DNA from: Phlebotomus papatasi
Lineage: Eukaryota; Arthropoda; Insecta; Diptera; Psychodidae
DNA: 64,000 nt
NCBI RefSeq assembly: GCF_024763615.1
Contig: NC_077224.1
Span: 88,112,712-88,176,711 of the forward strand
Reading direction: 5' to 3'
The notes under the pieces were generated by a model. It was not told the origin of the DNA. It was given only the letters and a program-made list of their open reading frames with translations, and ran no database searches. Positions 25,501-37,500 of this stretch are shown here, piece after piece (within the stretch, counting starts at the first letter, position 1; each line of letters begins with the position of its first letter). The position numbers and the translations under genes were made by a program.

Positions 25501-28500
25501 ATGATTTTTTACACATTGGTAGGCCATTTATTGTGATATTCCTGATAAAATGTGACTGCTAATAAAAATTTGTATTTACTGTAAAAAGTACCATTATCGT
25601 TTAAATTTTTCAGAATCGACAGTCGATACTATCGAAAAGAAGTTATCATGTCACCCCTGATTTTTTCTTTTTTATGTTTTTTTAAACTACCATGAAGCCC
25701 TATCATCAATTTCTTTTGCCGTTTTTACTTATTGTATTCTAGTACATCATTTCTACGTAGAGGATAGTATTGCTCTAGAGGCCATATCTGAATTTGATGC
25801 TATAGCTCCTATTGCTAGTGTTGCTAGACATGAAGATGTGGGCGCTCCAGAACTAATTGGGGATGCTTTTGTTGAACCCCCAAAAATCAGAAAAGAATTC
25901 CCCGAAACTTGGATATGGGAGGAGTCAGAAGATAATGGGTTTGTCTGATTTCTTTTTGTTAACCTCAAAGTCCATGTTTTTAAGGTTAAGTATCGATTTA
26001 AAAATGGGTTATGTTCAGTAATAACCTTCAAGTTGACCTTTAAAAAGAAATTACACAGCTCTCTCCGATATTCGGCACTTCGATATTCGGCTGACAGCTG
26101 TCAAACACTCACGGTTGATGAATTCAAAAAATTTTTTGAAGTACAAAATGAAACATAGCGCACCAGACAGAAAATTCTGTTGCTTTTCGGCAGAAAATAA
26201 ATTCCGACAGCGTAAAATAGAAAAACCGTTGACCATATTAAAAAAACTCAAATGTCACTTTGTCCCCCCGTCAGCCGGATATCAGAGAGAGCTGTGTATA
26301 ACTTATTCGATGATCCACTGAAAGTTCGAAATACAAGTGCACGTATTTGCCGCTTGAGCGCTGATACTCTCTTTTCGAACTTTTAATATTTTTTACAAGG
26401 TCATATTTATCAATTGGCTTGGTTTGAAATATCCAATGAATTTTTAAGGTAAGCCTTCTTTTATTGTAGGGCTTAACCCTTAATCAGAGGAATTTTTCAA
26501 ACCAGTAGGGGAATTCTGTAACAGTATGACAATGTCATATGACAAATTCAATTTTTTATGTGGTAAATTCGGAAGTTACAGTTGCAAATCTGACTCATAT
26601 CAGTTACTAAAAGCTTCATGGAGCTCCTTTCAGTGGTCACTAGCTGCTCACTGGCCTTTAATGTAGTCCTGATTCCGAATTTTACCTCGAGAATTTGTCA
26701 TACGACATTGTCATACTATTACAGAATTCCCCTTTAGGAAGGTCATGTGAAGGTTATTGCTAAAAAGAGGGAATATGTATATGTCTTGTGTCTTGAGTTC
26801 CACCACAGATTGTTCTTCATTCAGAAATTATAGATTGTCACTGAATTTGCGATTTTTCTCACAAATCGACAAAATTAATATGATCATTGCATGAACATTT
26901 GGGATTCCTAAGACATCATGATAGGCAGGTGACGTAAAAGTCCTTTGCTTTATCGACCTTAAAATTTTCCAGACGAAAACTTGGTGCCACAGTTTTATAG
27001 TTCACGAGATGAACTCTTCGGAGGTGGTCTGATAGATATCCGATTCATGGCATTTCCGCAAACAGCAGTAAATGAGTTAGGATCAGGAGATTTCGGAAGT
27101 TCCTCCGTGGAGCCTCCTATATTCCGAAAAGACTTCCCCGAAACCTGGATTTGGGATGATATTGAGGACAATGGGTTGGTTACTCAAATCTCCTTTATAA
27201 ATTCTAATGCTGTACATAGAGGGCTATGTATATACCTTTTGCATATTTAGGGTTAGAACCTGTAGCTTAACTCTAGATCCTTGTCCTTTCATTTAAATAC
27301 ACTGCATTACTTTTTTTCTAAATTGTTTTAGAATATGATTTTTATCCAGAAACACTATTTCTGGAGGCCGCTGTGGCTGATGATATATCAGTTCCAGAAG
27401 CGGTTGCCTTTAAAGGCTCAGAAGAAGGAGCTTCTGTGGAACCAAAAATCCGAAAAGAATTCCCAGAAACATGGATTTGGGATGAATTGGGACTAGAAGA
27501 TGGGTTAGTTATCAACGTGAACCAATTATTCCGAACTAGTTTAATATAAAATTATGCTGTCGCTTTCTTCATAGACTTATTAGAACAGCCAGCTTCATTA
27601 TTCATTAATGGTGAGGTGCTTTCGAGAATAGATATGAGGTTATGTTTGCAGGATCCACTTTATTTAGAATTAACCTCAAAATATTGCAATCCAATTGTAG
27701 ACTTTGATCTCAAATTCAACATTATCTATTTCAAATTAGATTGTATTTTCTGAAAATTCTGTACTTCACTAAACAAGCAAAACGTTTTAGAACGTTTTTC
27801 CATTAGATTATCATTTTAAACTTTACCACAATTTTGTTTTGAAGCGCTTTATACTGCCCTAAAGGTACAGTAGACTCTCACTCAATCGGCTCTTTTTCAA
27901 TCGCGCGACAAATTTTGTTGACAATTTTCACGTTTAATGAAGCTAATTCGCTCAAATTCGCTATAGTTCTTCCTATTTTATCGTGATTCTTTATAATTGA
28001 GCGCTTTTTGTGGAATTTACAAAGGCTTTGACGCTCAATTCTATCGCTAAACCGGATGACATTTTGCCCCATATTCCCGATTGAGAGAGAGTCTACTGTA
28101 TTACTTTAGAATTTACTTGTAATTGTATCACTTCAAGATTGTAGGCATTATTCTTTCATGCCATGAGGTTAATTTAAAATGTGAGGTTATGTTATGCTAA
28201 ACTTCAAAAACGTAGGAGGACTGTTATGCGAAAACTATCCTATTTTTTATGTTCGAATGCAGTATTTTACAAAGGTTTCGTCTGAAAGAGGAAAGTCGAA
28301 GTAAAAAAGGTTTTGAAATAACAATTGTGAAAATTTTCACTATTAGACTTTGTCAGGTTTCTTAAATATCTCAGAAAGAAACAAAACTGTTCGAATACTT
28401 TTCTGTTTCATTTCAAATACTTAATGTAATACATAGAAAAGTTGTTTCAAATCCGTTCCTTAGTAAAAGAAAATCACACTTTACTTAAAGCTGATATTTT

Positions 28501-31500
28501 GAGATTAAATCAAACATAACCTCACTTTCTATCACAGTCATGTATTCTTCAAAGATTTTCTCGTCAGATTTCTATGCAGGTGGAGCACATGGTCTTTGCG
28601 GATTTTTGTTTTACATATAGGTTATGTCGAAATCTGAGGTTTTTTTCAGTTTTAACCTTAAAAAATACTCAGTTCAATTTTACTATGGCGTAAAACTTCT
28701 AAATTTTTCACATAAGTGCTATTGTTACTAGGGTATCAAATAAACCAATGTTAATGATTTTTTTTAGCAATTTTCAACATTTTAATGTGCTCAAAATACA
28801 CCGTATTCTAAACTCTGATATTTAACCTCAAACTTTGACAATTTATTCCAATAAAGTGTCTTATTTTTCTGTCAAGTAAAGCGATTTTATTGATAAAAAT
28901 AACTTTACGATAGAAGTTTGTAAAGTCTTTGACGCTCAAACCGTTTTTTTAAGTTTGTAATAAAATCTAACCTCAATCTTCAAGATAACCTCTATTACAC
29001 CAAAGAAATTAAAGTTATTCTGAGGAGTTTTACAAAATCCTAAGTTCTAGATTCAGATCTAATTATAATTCTTCCATTGATGTAGGATTTCAAAAGTATT
29101 TCAAAATTTAAGAAAAAAAATCCTAGAGACTTGGATATGACAAAGTAACTATCTCGGTCATTCACATGTTTTCTCCTAATTTTTCCATGAATGCAAAATT
29201 CTAAATTGTACAACATTCTTCTGCAAACGTTTTTATAGAAGTTTACGATTATCAAGAAGACGGTGTTTATGAGACGTTACAAGATTTATCTGCAGAGGAA
29301 GTTGATGAAGAAGTATTTGATTATGACGAAGATAGGGATGATGGGCCATCCCTAGCACCCAAAATTCGTCGTGAATTTCCCGAAACTTGGATTTGGGATA
29401 ACCTTGATAGAGATGATGGGTTAGTGTCTACAACATTTCCCTTAAGTAGATGTTTCGGAACTAAAGGATTAATCATTGGGGATTAGTTTATCAAGAATCA
29501 TCTTCAATCTTTCTTCTTTTCTTACTTTCCTCTTGTCTTTTCTTCGTAGATAACGATTTTCAGCTGTATCATTTTAAAGGTGGGGGTATGCCAGAAAGCG
29601 CGTTCTTCAGAGATTCTGCATCTGAAACAGGAAGACCTATTGATCGAATATTCGAGCAAGAAGATTCCGAACCAGTTATTAGGAAAAATTTTCTTGAAAC
29701 ATGGATTTGGGATCTTTTTGATTGGTTTGTCTCCTTTTTGCGCGATCCACAGATACAGCACGAATTTTTTTTTGATGATTTATTTGCAAGTTTTCTCACT
29801 TATTATTTTTTTCATTTTACTTTATTTGTTTTTTATTTTGCGGGGAATTATTTAGCGCTATCAACGGGAAGGCCGGGTATATTCTATTACAAAGGTTCAA
29901 CTGTCATTGTAACTACTCCATTCCCTGCACCTTTGGCAACGTCCAAAAGTGACACGGTTATTGAGGGAACTTCTGACCAGACACCATCCTTCACCATCCG
30001 GTCAAAGTTCCCGGAATCGTGGATTTGGGATGATATCGAAACAATTGGGTCCGTAAAGTTCATTAGTTCATTTTAGTACTCCCTTCATAAGCTGCTTTTG
30101 ATTTCCTTTGGAATGTATACTTGGAGTGATGTAGATTTATCCCTATAGCCAAAAGGAGTGGAAGTTCCGTAGGAATTCCGTGAGATTTCTGGTAAGAAAT
30201 CCTGGACAATTCCGATATTTTTCCTGTGGAATTTTTAATATTGTATACAAAATGTCCATGAAAGTATTGTAATGAGGATGACTTTGCAGTCCGAGGGTGA
30301 CTTTGTACCCCTAATTTTCGGAAGCTTCGCTTTAATTCTTAATTTACAACTTAAGCCGAGAGATGGCTTTGCGTAATTGTAATCAAAATACTAGATAATT
30401 TTCGGCCAGTAAACTGAGTATAAGGGACAGTAAAACACCGTATTGACTTTTGGCTGCTTTCTCTTTTTAATTCCTCAAGCCGACGTTTCGCAGGGGTTTT
30501 CTTCCTTCTTCATATATAGAAATTTTGGGAAAAAATTGTCACAAAAATTGTTACACTCACTAAGCACAATTCGGACTTTGCACGAGGGACAATTTCTGCA
30601 TAAACATCTAACAAAAACCCTTTGTTGGAGGAGTATTTATTAAATGTTGATGCAGAAATTGTCTGTCGTGCAAAGTCCGAATTGTAACGAATTTTGTGTC
30701 CAAATTGTGTAACAATTTTTGTGACAGTTTTTTCCCCAAAATTTCTATACCTGAAGAAGGAGGAAAATCCCTCCGAAACGTCGGATTGAGAAATTAAAAG
30801 GAGAAAGGAGCCAAAGGTCAATACCGTGTTTTACTGTCCCTTGTAATCAAAATAATGATGAGATTACACTTTCATCAGTTTTTTACTAAAAGAGGTATCT
30901 CGGGTTGTGTTGATAAACGGCTTAGTTAGTGAAAAGCCGATGGGGATTTAGTCTAATAATAATTTTGAGATTATAACTACGTTATGTCGTATCTCGGCTT
31001 AAGTTGTAAGTGTATCTAGCACCTTAGGGATGATCCGGTGTCCTTACTTAGTGATGGCCTAATGCAGAGGTGAGCAAAAACCGTTTGAAATCGAATAAAC
31101 GTCAAATGAAAATTCTGCATCAATGGTCAAAACAAAACAAACTTATTTCGGACAAACTTATTTTGACGTTTATTCCTATTGATTACTATTCCTGGATTTT
31201 CGTGTCTCATAGTAGTGCAAACAAACCAAATAATGCAATTTAATGCTGATGAATGAAAATGTAGGAATTGTGTGACTTTCAGTCTCGAAAATATCAAGAA
31301 GCAAGGGTGCGACGTCTTCATTCATACGTTTATTCACTTTGTTTGCACTGCTATGGGACACAAAAATGTCTACCTACTATCCAGGAATATAATAATCCGT
31401 GTTCTTGCTCATCCCTTGTCCAAATATCATCCTCAAGTGCTAGAATTAAAAAAAAGCTTGCACAATGCAGAGATTCAATGTGTAAAACACGGATGAGCAA

Positions 31501-34500
31501 GAACGTTTAAAACCGAATAAATGTCAAAATAAATTTGTCCAAGTAGCGTTTTGACCATTGACTTACAATTTTCATTTGACATTTCTTCGGTTTCAAACGG
31601 TTTTTGCTCCTCTGGTGTAAAGTCACTCGCATCCACGGTATTCAAGATTTTCCACAGATCTTTCCGCTGAGAATTCCATTCCGCTCTGTTTGGCTATAGG
31701 GAGAAATTCCTGAAAGTGACAGATGCAACTGACATATATTTGTAAAGATTCAAATATTTGAATTTGCAACGGTTTCACCGGTTTTCAGGAATTTCTCAAA
31801 TAGATTTTTTGGGTTTTATTTTGGTGGATGGTTAAAGCAATTATTTTTTCTTTCTTTTTTTATTTTATTCTCTTTCTCGATCATTTGAAAACGCGCACTT
31901 TGTGTCTATATTGATACCTCAGGTGAGATAACGAAGAAACTCCCGCCCATCACGACACAGCGTTATGATAATTCCGTGGGTGGTGTTACACGCAAGAGGA
32001 CAGATTTGGGTCCTGCTCACTTATTCAAATTACATACACGTCCTCCACTCGCCGGTCCATATGCTTTCAGTCGCATCCCACGGCCGGCGTGGAATCATCC
32101 ACGTGTGTATCTCATGCATGATATCCGGGATACGTGGCTCTTTCTCAATACTTCATCGGGGTAATTATGCCATGTTGATGAAAAATCATCCAAAATCTCT
32201 AATATCTCAAGTCCATTTTGCATTCCTAACACGTCAACAACTCCTCATATCACCATCATTGTATCCCCGGTAAATGGACTCTGTCTGGATATTCCTGGTG
32301 CTTCTGGTGAAGGTTCTCTTTTAGCTCTTTTTTGGCTTCTGTTGCTGCTGCTTCGTTGTATGATGTTAATTTATGTTTTCTAAATAACCATAACCCCAAA
32401 AAATAAACCAAGGAGAAATTTGGAGGATTTAGAGATGTCTTTTGCAATTTATGGCAAGATTTTCTCTAGATTACCAACTTCTCCGTGAATTTAATCACAG
32501 AGACTAAAGGATTTACTTACAAGAAATTAACAATTTTGAAAACATTTTGTAATTCCGTAACTTAGTAAAAAAAAACTTAGTTTAAATAAACTGAAGAAAT
32601 AGCTTTTAAAGGCTACACAATGGGTTAAGAGGTAGAGTCCTTGCTCTATAATGCAGTGCCCTAGGTTTAAATTCCAATTAGTCAACAGAATTTAACTGCT
32701 TAGTTAGTTAATAGTTAATTGTTTTTGATATCAGAGGTCATTTTATTACAACCCGATTCCTTTATAAAATTGAGGACCTAACCATTTAACGTCAGCAAGG
32801 AATCTATTGATCTGATTGATGAAAAACAAAATTCATAAATTAATTTCAATAAAAATAGTTTTATTTGAGATTTACAGGCTATTCACTTTGGAATCATGCA
32901 AAAAGAAGTTTTTAGTATCCTTCACAGTTGAACGGTTTAATTTCGTGAAGTTGAAGTGTTTTCTTCAGGGCCTGCAGATATTACAAATCGCCTTGATTCT
33001 TTTTTAACTTTAACTTTTTCAAGGAGAATAATACTGATTAAGCAAGGCTTTTTTGGAGATTTATCAAAAGGAGTGAGGAAACCCAGGGAAAAATTAGGCC
33101 ACACCCCTTCAAAATACAGTAGAACCCCACTATAGACCATCGTTTTATAGTCCACAATTTATCGATCGTTGATTTCAAAACACTGATTTTAAGTTAGGTT
33201 ATGTTTTTTAGTAGGCCGACATGCAATGTTGTCATAATTATTTTTGGTAAACTTAACTGAGTAGTTGTGATAATTGTGATCCATAATGAAGAGAGCGAGG
33301 ACAAGTACCACAATCGCAAAGAAAGTGGAAGCCGTCGATCAATTTCAATACTAAAAGTCGTTGATAATTTAAAAAAATGACATGGACTATAGTCCGACCC
33401 AAGTGTCAAATCTGGAACCAAATATGGACTATAGCGAGGCTCTACTGTATATTTAAAGACACAATAAGGCAGGTCAGAGTACAAGTAACCTTCAAATAGA
33501 ATTTTTATTTATGCAGAATTTGTGATAAAAATATTCAGGCTAGATTAGATTGATAGGTATTCCATTAAATAAGAGGTTATGTATCTATTTTAATTTATAG
33601 TTTGCTTAATAGGGAAAAGCGCGCTACCTTCGGACGACTCAAGCTTCGGACAATTTAATTTTTTCTCTATGTTCCTTATGGATTTCACCCATAGCTCTTT
33701 TCTGAAAATTTAACGCATTGGGCTAGCTATTTAAATATTATATTATAATGGGACAAATTCATTTGTAACACATTGAAAAAAAAGTGATTTATGCAACACT
33801 GAGAAAAAAATGGGGGTGCGATTAACTTTTTTTCCTCATAAGTTTAACACTTTTTAGGTGTAAAAATATATCAACATTTTTTGTTGTTAATTTTACACCT
33901 TTTTAAGGGTAAAATTAACATGAAAAAGGGTAACTTTAACCCATAATACACCTAAAAAGGGTAATATTTACACCCATTTGGGATTAATAATTCAGGGTAA
34001 AATAAACATTTCCGGAATGTTATTTTAACTTTTTCGGATTTCTCTCACTCAGTGGAAGCATAAAACTCCGAAAGTAGCGCGCTTTCCCCTATAATTTTCT
34101 TTCTAAAAGTAAAACACCTCAATGCGTTATTTAGCTGTTCACTTTTCTCTTAGATAGATAGATAGATATAATAGATATGTTTATTTCATGTCAAAAGAAT
34201 ATACATTCTGTAACTGACTATAAATTTTAATTTTCACTTAATTGTAAATTAATTGAAAACTAAAATTTATATAGCCAGTTACAGAATGTTTAATTATTGT
34301 TTAATTTAGAATAGAATTATTGTTTAATTTTTATTATCAATATTGCTAGCCAACTAAAGAACATTGTATAATATTACAGTAGACTCTCGCAAATTCGACT
34401 CTTTTAAGATCGGGCTACTTTTTATTTCGGGCAGCGGTTACATTTGAAAAAAGTTTGTTGTCATTTTTCAAGTTTGATTATGATTATCAAATGAATCAAA

Positions 34501-37500
34501 TATGCTCAAATTTAGCATGGTTTGTCTTAGTTTTGATGTGATTTTGCATTATGGAGAGATTTTCATGCAATTTACGATATATATGAGTGTGTAAACTCAA
34601 TATCTATAAGCACATGTCGCCCGAATTTCTGTCTAATTCGGCTGACATTTCGGTCCTATATGCCCGAATTTGAGAGAGTCTACTGTAAATACAAAATTTG
34701 TTGATTAACAAATTTAGTAGGGGGCTTGCCTTAAAATTTCTTGAAGGAAATGCCTCAGAAATATGAATAAGATTTCTTCAATTTTCCTCTTCGGAAATGA
34801 AATTCCAAAAAGAAACTTTATTGATTAATTTTTTTAATTAACATATTCAGAAATGTTAATTAACAAACCTCGACAAAATACTAAATGTTACGGAATTTTA
34901 ATGATATGCTTAACAAGTATTTTACATTCCCAAAATCGCGTTTTAATTTGCTGAATTAAAATTGCTAATTGATTTTTTATTTCATCATCCAATAATCAAA
35001 AGCGTCCTTTAATAATCCAATGTCATTAAAATTCAATCCACATGAAATAACTTTGTTGAATTAATTATTAATTTAAAAAAAAAAATGATAAAGCAATTGA
35101 ATTAACAAGACTGATGGTAAATCCTTTTGGCCTCTCTGTGACTTTAGCTCAGAAGCACATGAGAGATTTTACCAATAATTGTCTTTTGGGGGCCTTTTCA
35201 GCTATGAGGGAAAGACGACACTGCACAAGAAGGTTCCAGATACCATCACATCGTGGGTTATTACAGGATTTGCCATTGATCCCATCACAGGCTTTGGTAT
35301 GACACAGAATCCTCGTACCCTCAATGTCTTCCAGCCCTTCTTCGTCTCCACGAATTTGCCGTATTCCGTGAAACGTGGGGAGGTTGTATCCATTCCCATT
35401 GTTGTCTTCAACTACATGGAGAATGATGTTCAAGCTGAGGTTACTCTGGAGAATGTCAATCAGGAGTTTGACTTTACAGAGATCACCAACGAGGTCAATC
35501 CCAATCCGAGTAAGTATCTAAATTTAAAGACAAATTGAGTAATTTCTCAAGGGTTCTCTGGGTTTTCCCTGTCCTCCATAGCAAGGATTCTCAAAAAATG
35601 TTTTTCAATTTCTTAAGCATTCCTAACAGGTTTTCAGGGTATCCCACGCTCTCAATGAATATCAAAGAACTCTCGAGATTCGTAAAAATCCCCTGAGTTC
35701 CCTGATTTCCTTTAATATTTTAAAGGACATCCGAATCTTTCATAACTTCCTACGCTATTCCTAGCGTTGGTATATGACCTTTCTGGTGCTTATAATGTTT
35801 CCCATGGATTCCCAAGGAGTTTTCGTGGATTTTAAATGAATTTCCAAAGAGTCTCAAGGGTTTCTAGACTAGAGGACCCCTCTTGGGCTTCCTGAGTTGT
35901 AAGTTTTAAATTATATGCGGGGTTATCAAGCTCAAGAAACGGGCTGAATAACCCGGGCTTTCAATTAATATCCAAGGATTTCAAGACTTTCCCAGGTTAC
36001 CAAATGCTTTCTACAGGTTCTCAAGAGTTCGTAAAGACCCCAGGGCTCCCTGGTCCTTAAAAAAAGTTTTTAAGGATTTTACATGAGTTTCCAAAGATCC
36101 TAAAGTGTTTTAAAGGTCCTCAGATTCCCCGATTTCCCTGTAAGTTTTAAGTGGTAGCCGGATCTTTCATATCTTCATAAGCTACTCCTTTCCTAACGAT
36201 GAGCCAAGTACAAGAGACGATTTTGATAACCTAGGTTCTCAGTGAGTACTCAAGGGTCCTCTTGAGGACCTTTCTTCCATATTACTTCCCATAGATTCTA
36301 ATGGAGTCTCCGTGGATTTTACATGAGTTTCCAATGATTCCCAAGATTTTCTAGGGGTCCTCTTGGCTCCCCTGCCCCGACTTTGTTGTAAGTTTGAAGT
36401 GATATCCGGAACTCTCTTGAGGTTCTCTATTCCTTACGGAGAACCATGCCCAAGAGGCGGTCTGGGTAACCTAGCTTCTCAATGAGTACCAAAGCGTCTT
36501 CAAGAGTCTCTTGTAGGCTTTTAGGGTTACCAAATGCTTCCCATAGGTTCTCATGAGTTCGTAGACACTTGGGCTCCCTGGTCCTTAAGAATAGTCTCTT
36601 GAGGGCTTTACAGGTTCCCATAATGCTTCTAATAGATTCTCAAGGAGTCTCCGTGGATTTTACACGAGTTTCCAAAGATCCTAAAGTGTTCTAAATGTCC
36701 CCTAGGCTCCCGACTACATATTTAAGTCATATTCGGTATCATAACTTTTTAATGATCTCCATTCCTAACGGGGAACCAAGTCCAAGAAACGAGCTTGATA
36801 ACCTAGGTTCTCAATGAGCTCCCAAGGGTCATCAAGAGGACTTCAGGCCTTTTCTTCCTAAATACTTCCCATAAATTGTCAAGGAATCTCCAAGGATTTT
36901 ACATGTATTTCCAAAGATTCTCAAGAGTTTCTAAAGGTTCTTTTGGCTTTCCTATCCCGACTTTATTGAAGGTTTTAAGTCATATCCGGATCTCTCTTAA
37001 GGTTGTTCATTCCTTACGGAGATCCTTGCTCAAGAGGCGGGTTGAGTAACCCAGGTTCTCAATGAGTACCCAAGGATCCTCAAGAGTTGCCTGGATTACC
37101 AAATGCTTCTCTTACATTCTGAAGCGGTCCCCATTGTTTTTCTTGAATTTTATTAGAAAATTTTTAAGGATACCCGAATCTGGGATTCCCTTCCCGCAAG
37201 TTCTAAAACGTTCCCTGTGGATTTGCCTGGATTCCCTGTCTGAGCGCCCTTACTTGAGAATCTAGGTTCTCTAGTTCCCAAGCGTTCTTTAAGTCTTCCC
37301 TAGCTATCAAAGGATTACCAATAGGAGTTTCCGGAACTCCATAGTGTTTACCGTGGGTTTTCTGATTTTCCAGTGAGTATTCAAGGATTCTCTTGACTTT
37401 CCCAGTGATTTCTTGGATATCCAAGAGATTATCATAGATTCCTAAGCGTTCTAAGTGGGTTCTCTATGAGTTACAACTTTAGGAACCCCAAATATCTTAT

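Larger units (their letters stand above)
27504..29238 (+). other. Gap between alternative exons 10 and 11
   Basis: AT-rich. Contains a CAGTAGACTCTC MITE (27868-28098) and a decayed cassette end (29103-29147). Otherwise nothing I can support. Confidence 0.6.
30049..31922 (+). other. Gap between alternative exons 13 and 14
   Basis: Filled mainly by nested foldback elements (30344-31010 with 30422-30842 inside it, then 31064-31172 and 31488-31616). No coding signal other than foldback shadows. Confidence 0.6.
32161..35201 (+). other. Intron between the cassette array and constant exon 5
   Basis: Holds a SINE-like piece (32611-32700) and MITEs at 33117-33447, 33797-34054, 34203-34289 and 34377-34686. 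The rest is AT-rich. If a Dscam-like docking sequence exists downstream of the array it should lie here, but I cannot identify one by eye. Confidence 0.6.

Noticed and set aside
27640..27740. Possible cassette start after TTTGCAG (GATCCACTTTATTTAG)
   Set aside because: Stops appear quickly in the required frame and no signature follows.
30510..30821. 103-codon minus-strand ORF and its plus-strand mirror at 30443-30643
   Set aside because: Both come from one palindromic foldback element; the two peptides begin almost identically (MTFG...).
32224..32274. Further small exon ending CCCCG before GTAAAT, after alternative exon 14
   Set aside because: No phase-consistent open stretch with a good acceptor and no resemblance to the cassettes.
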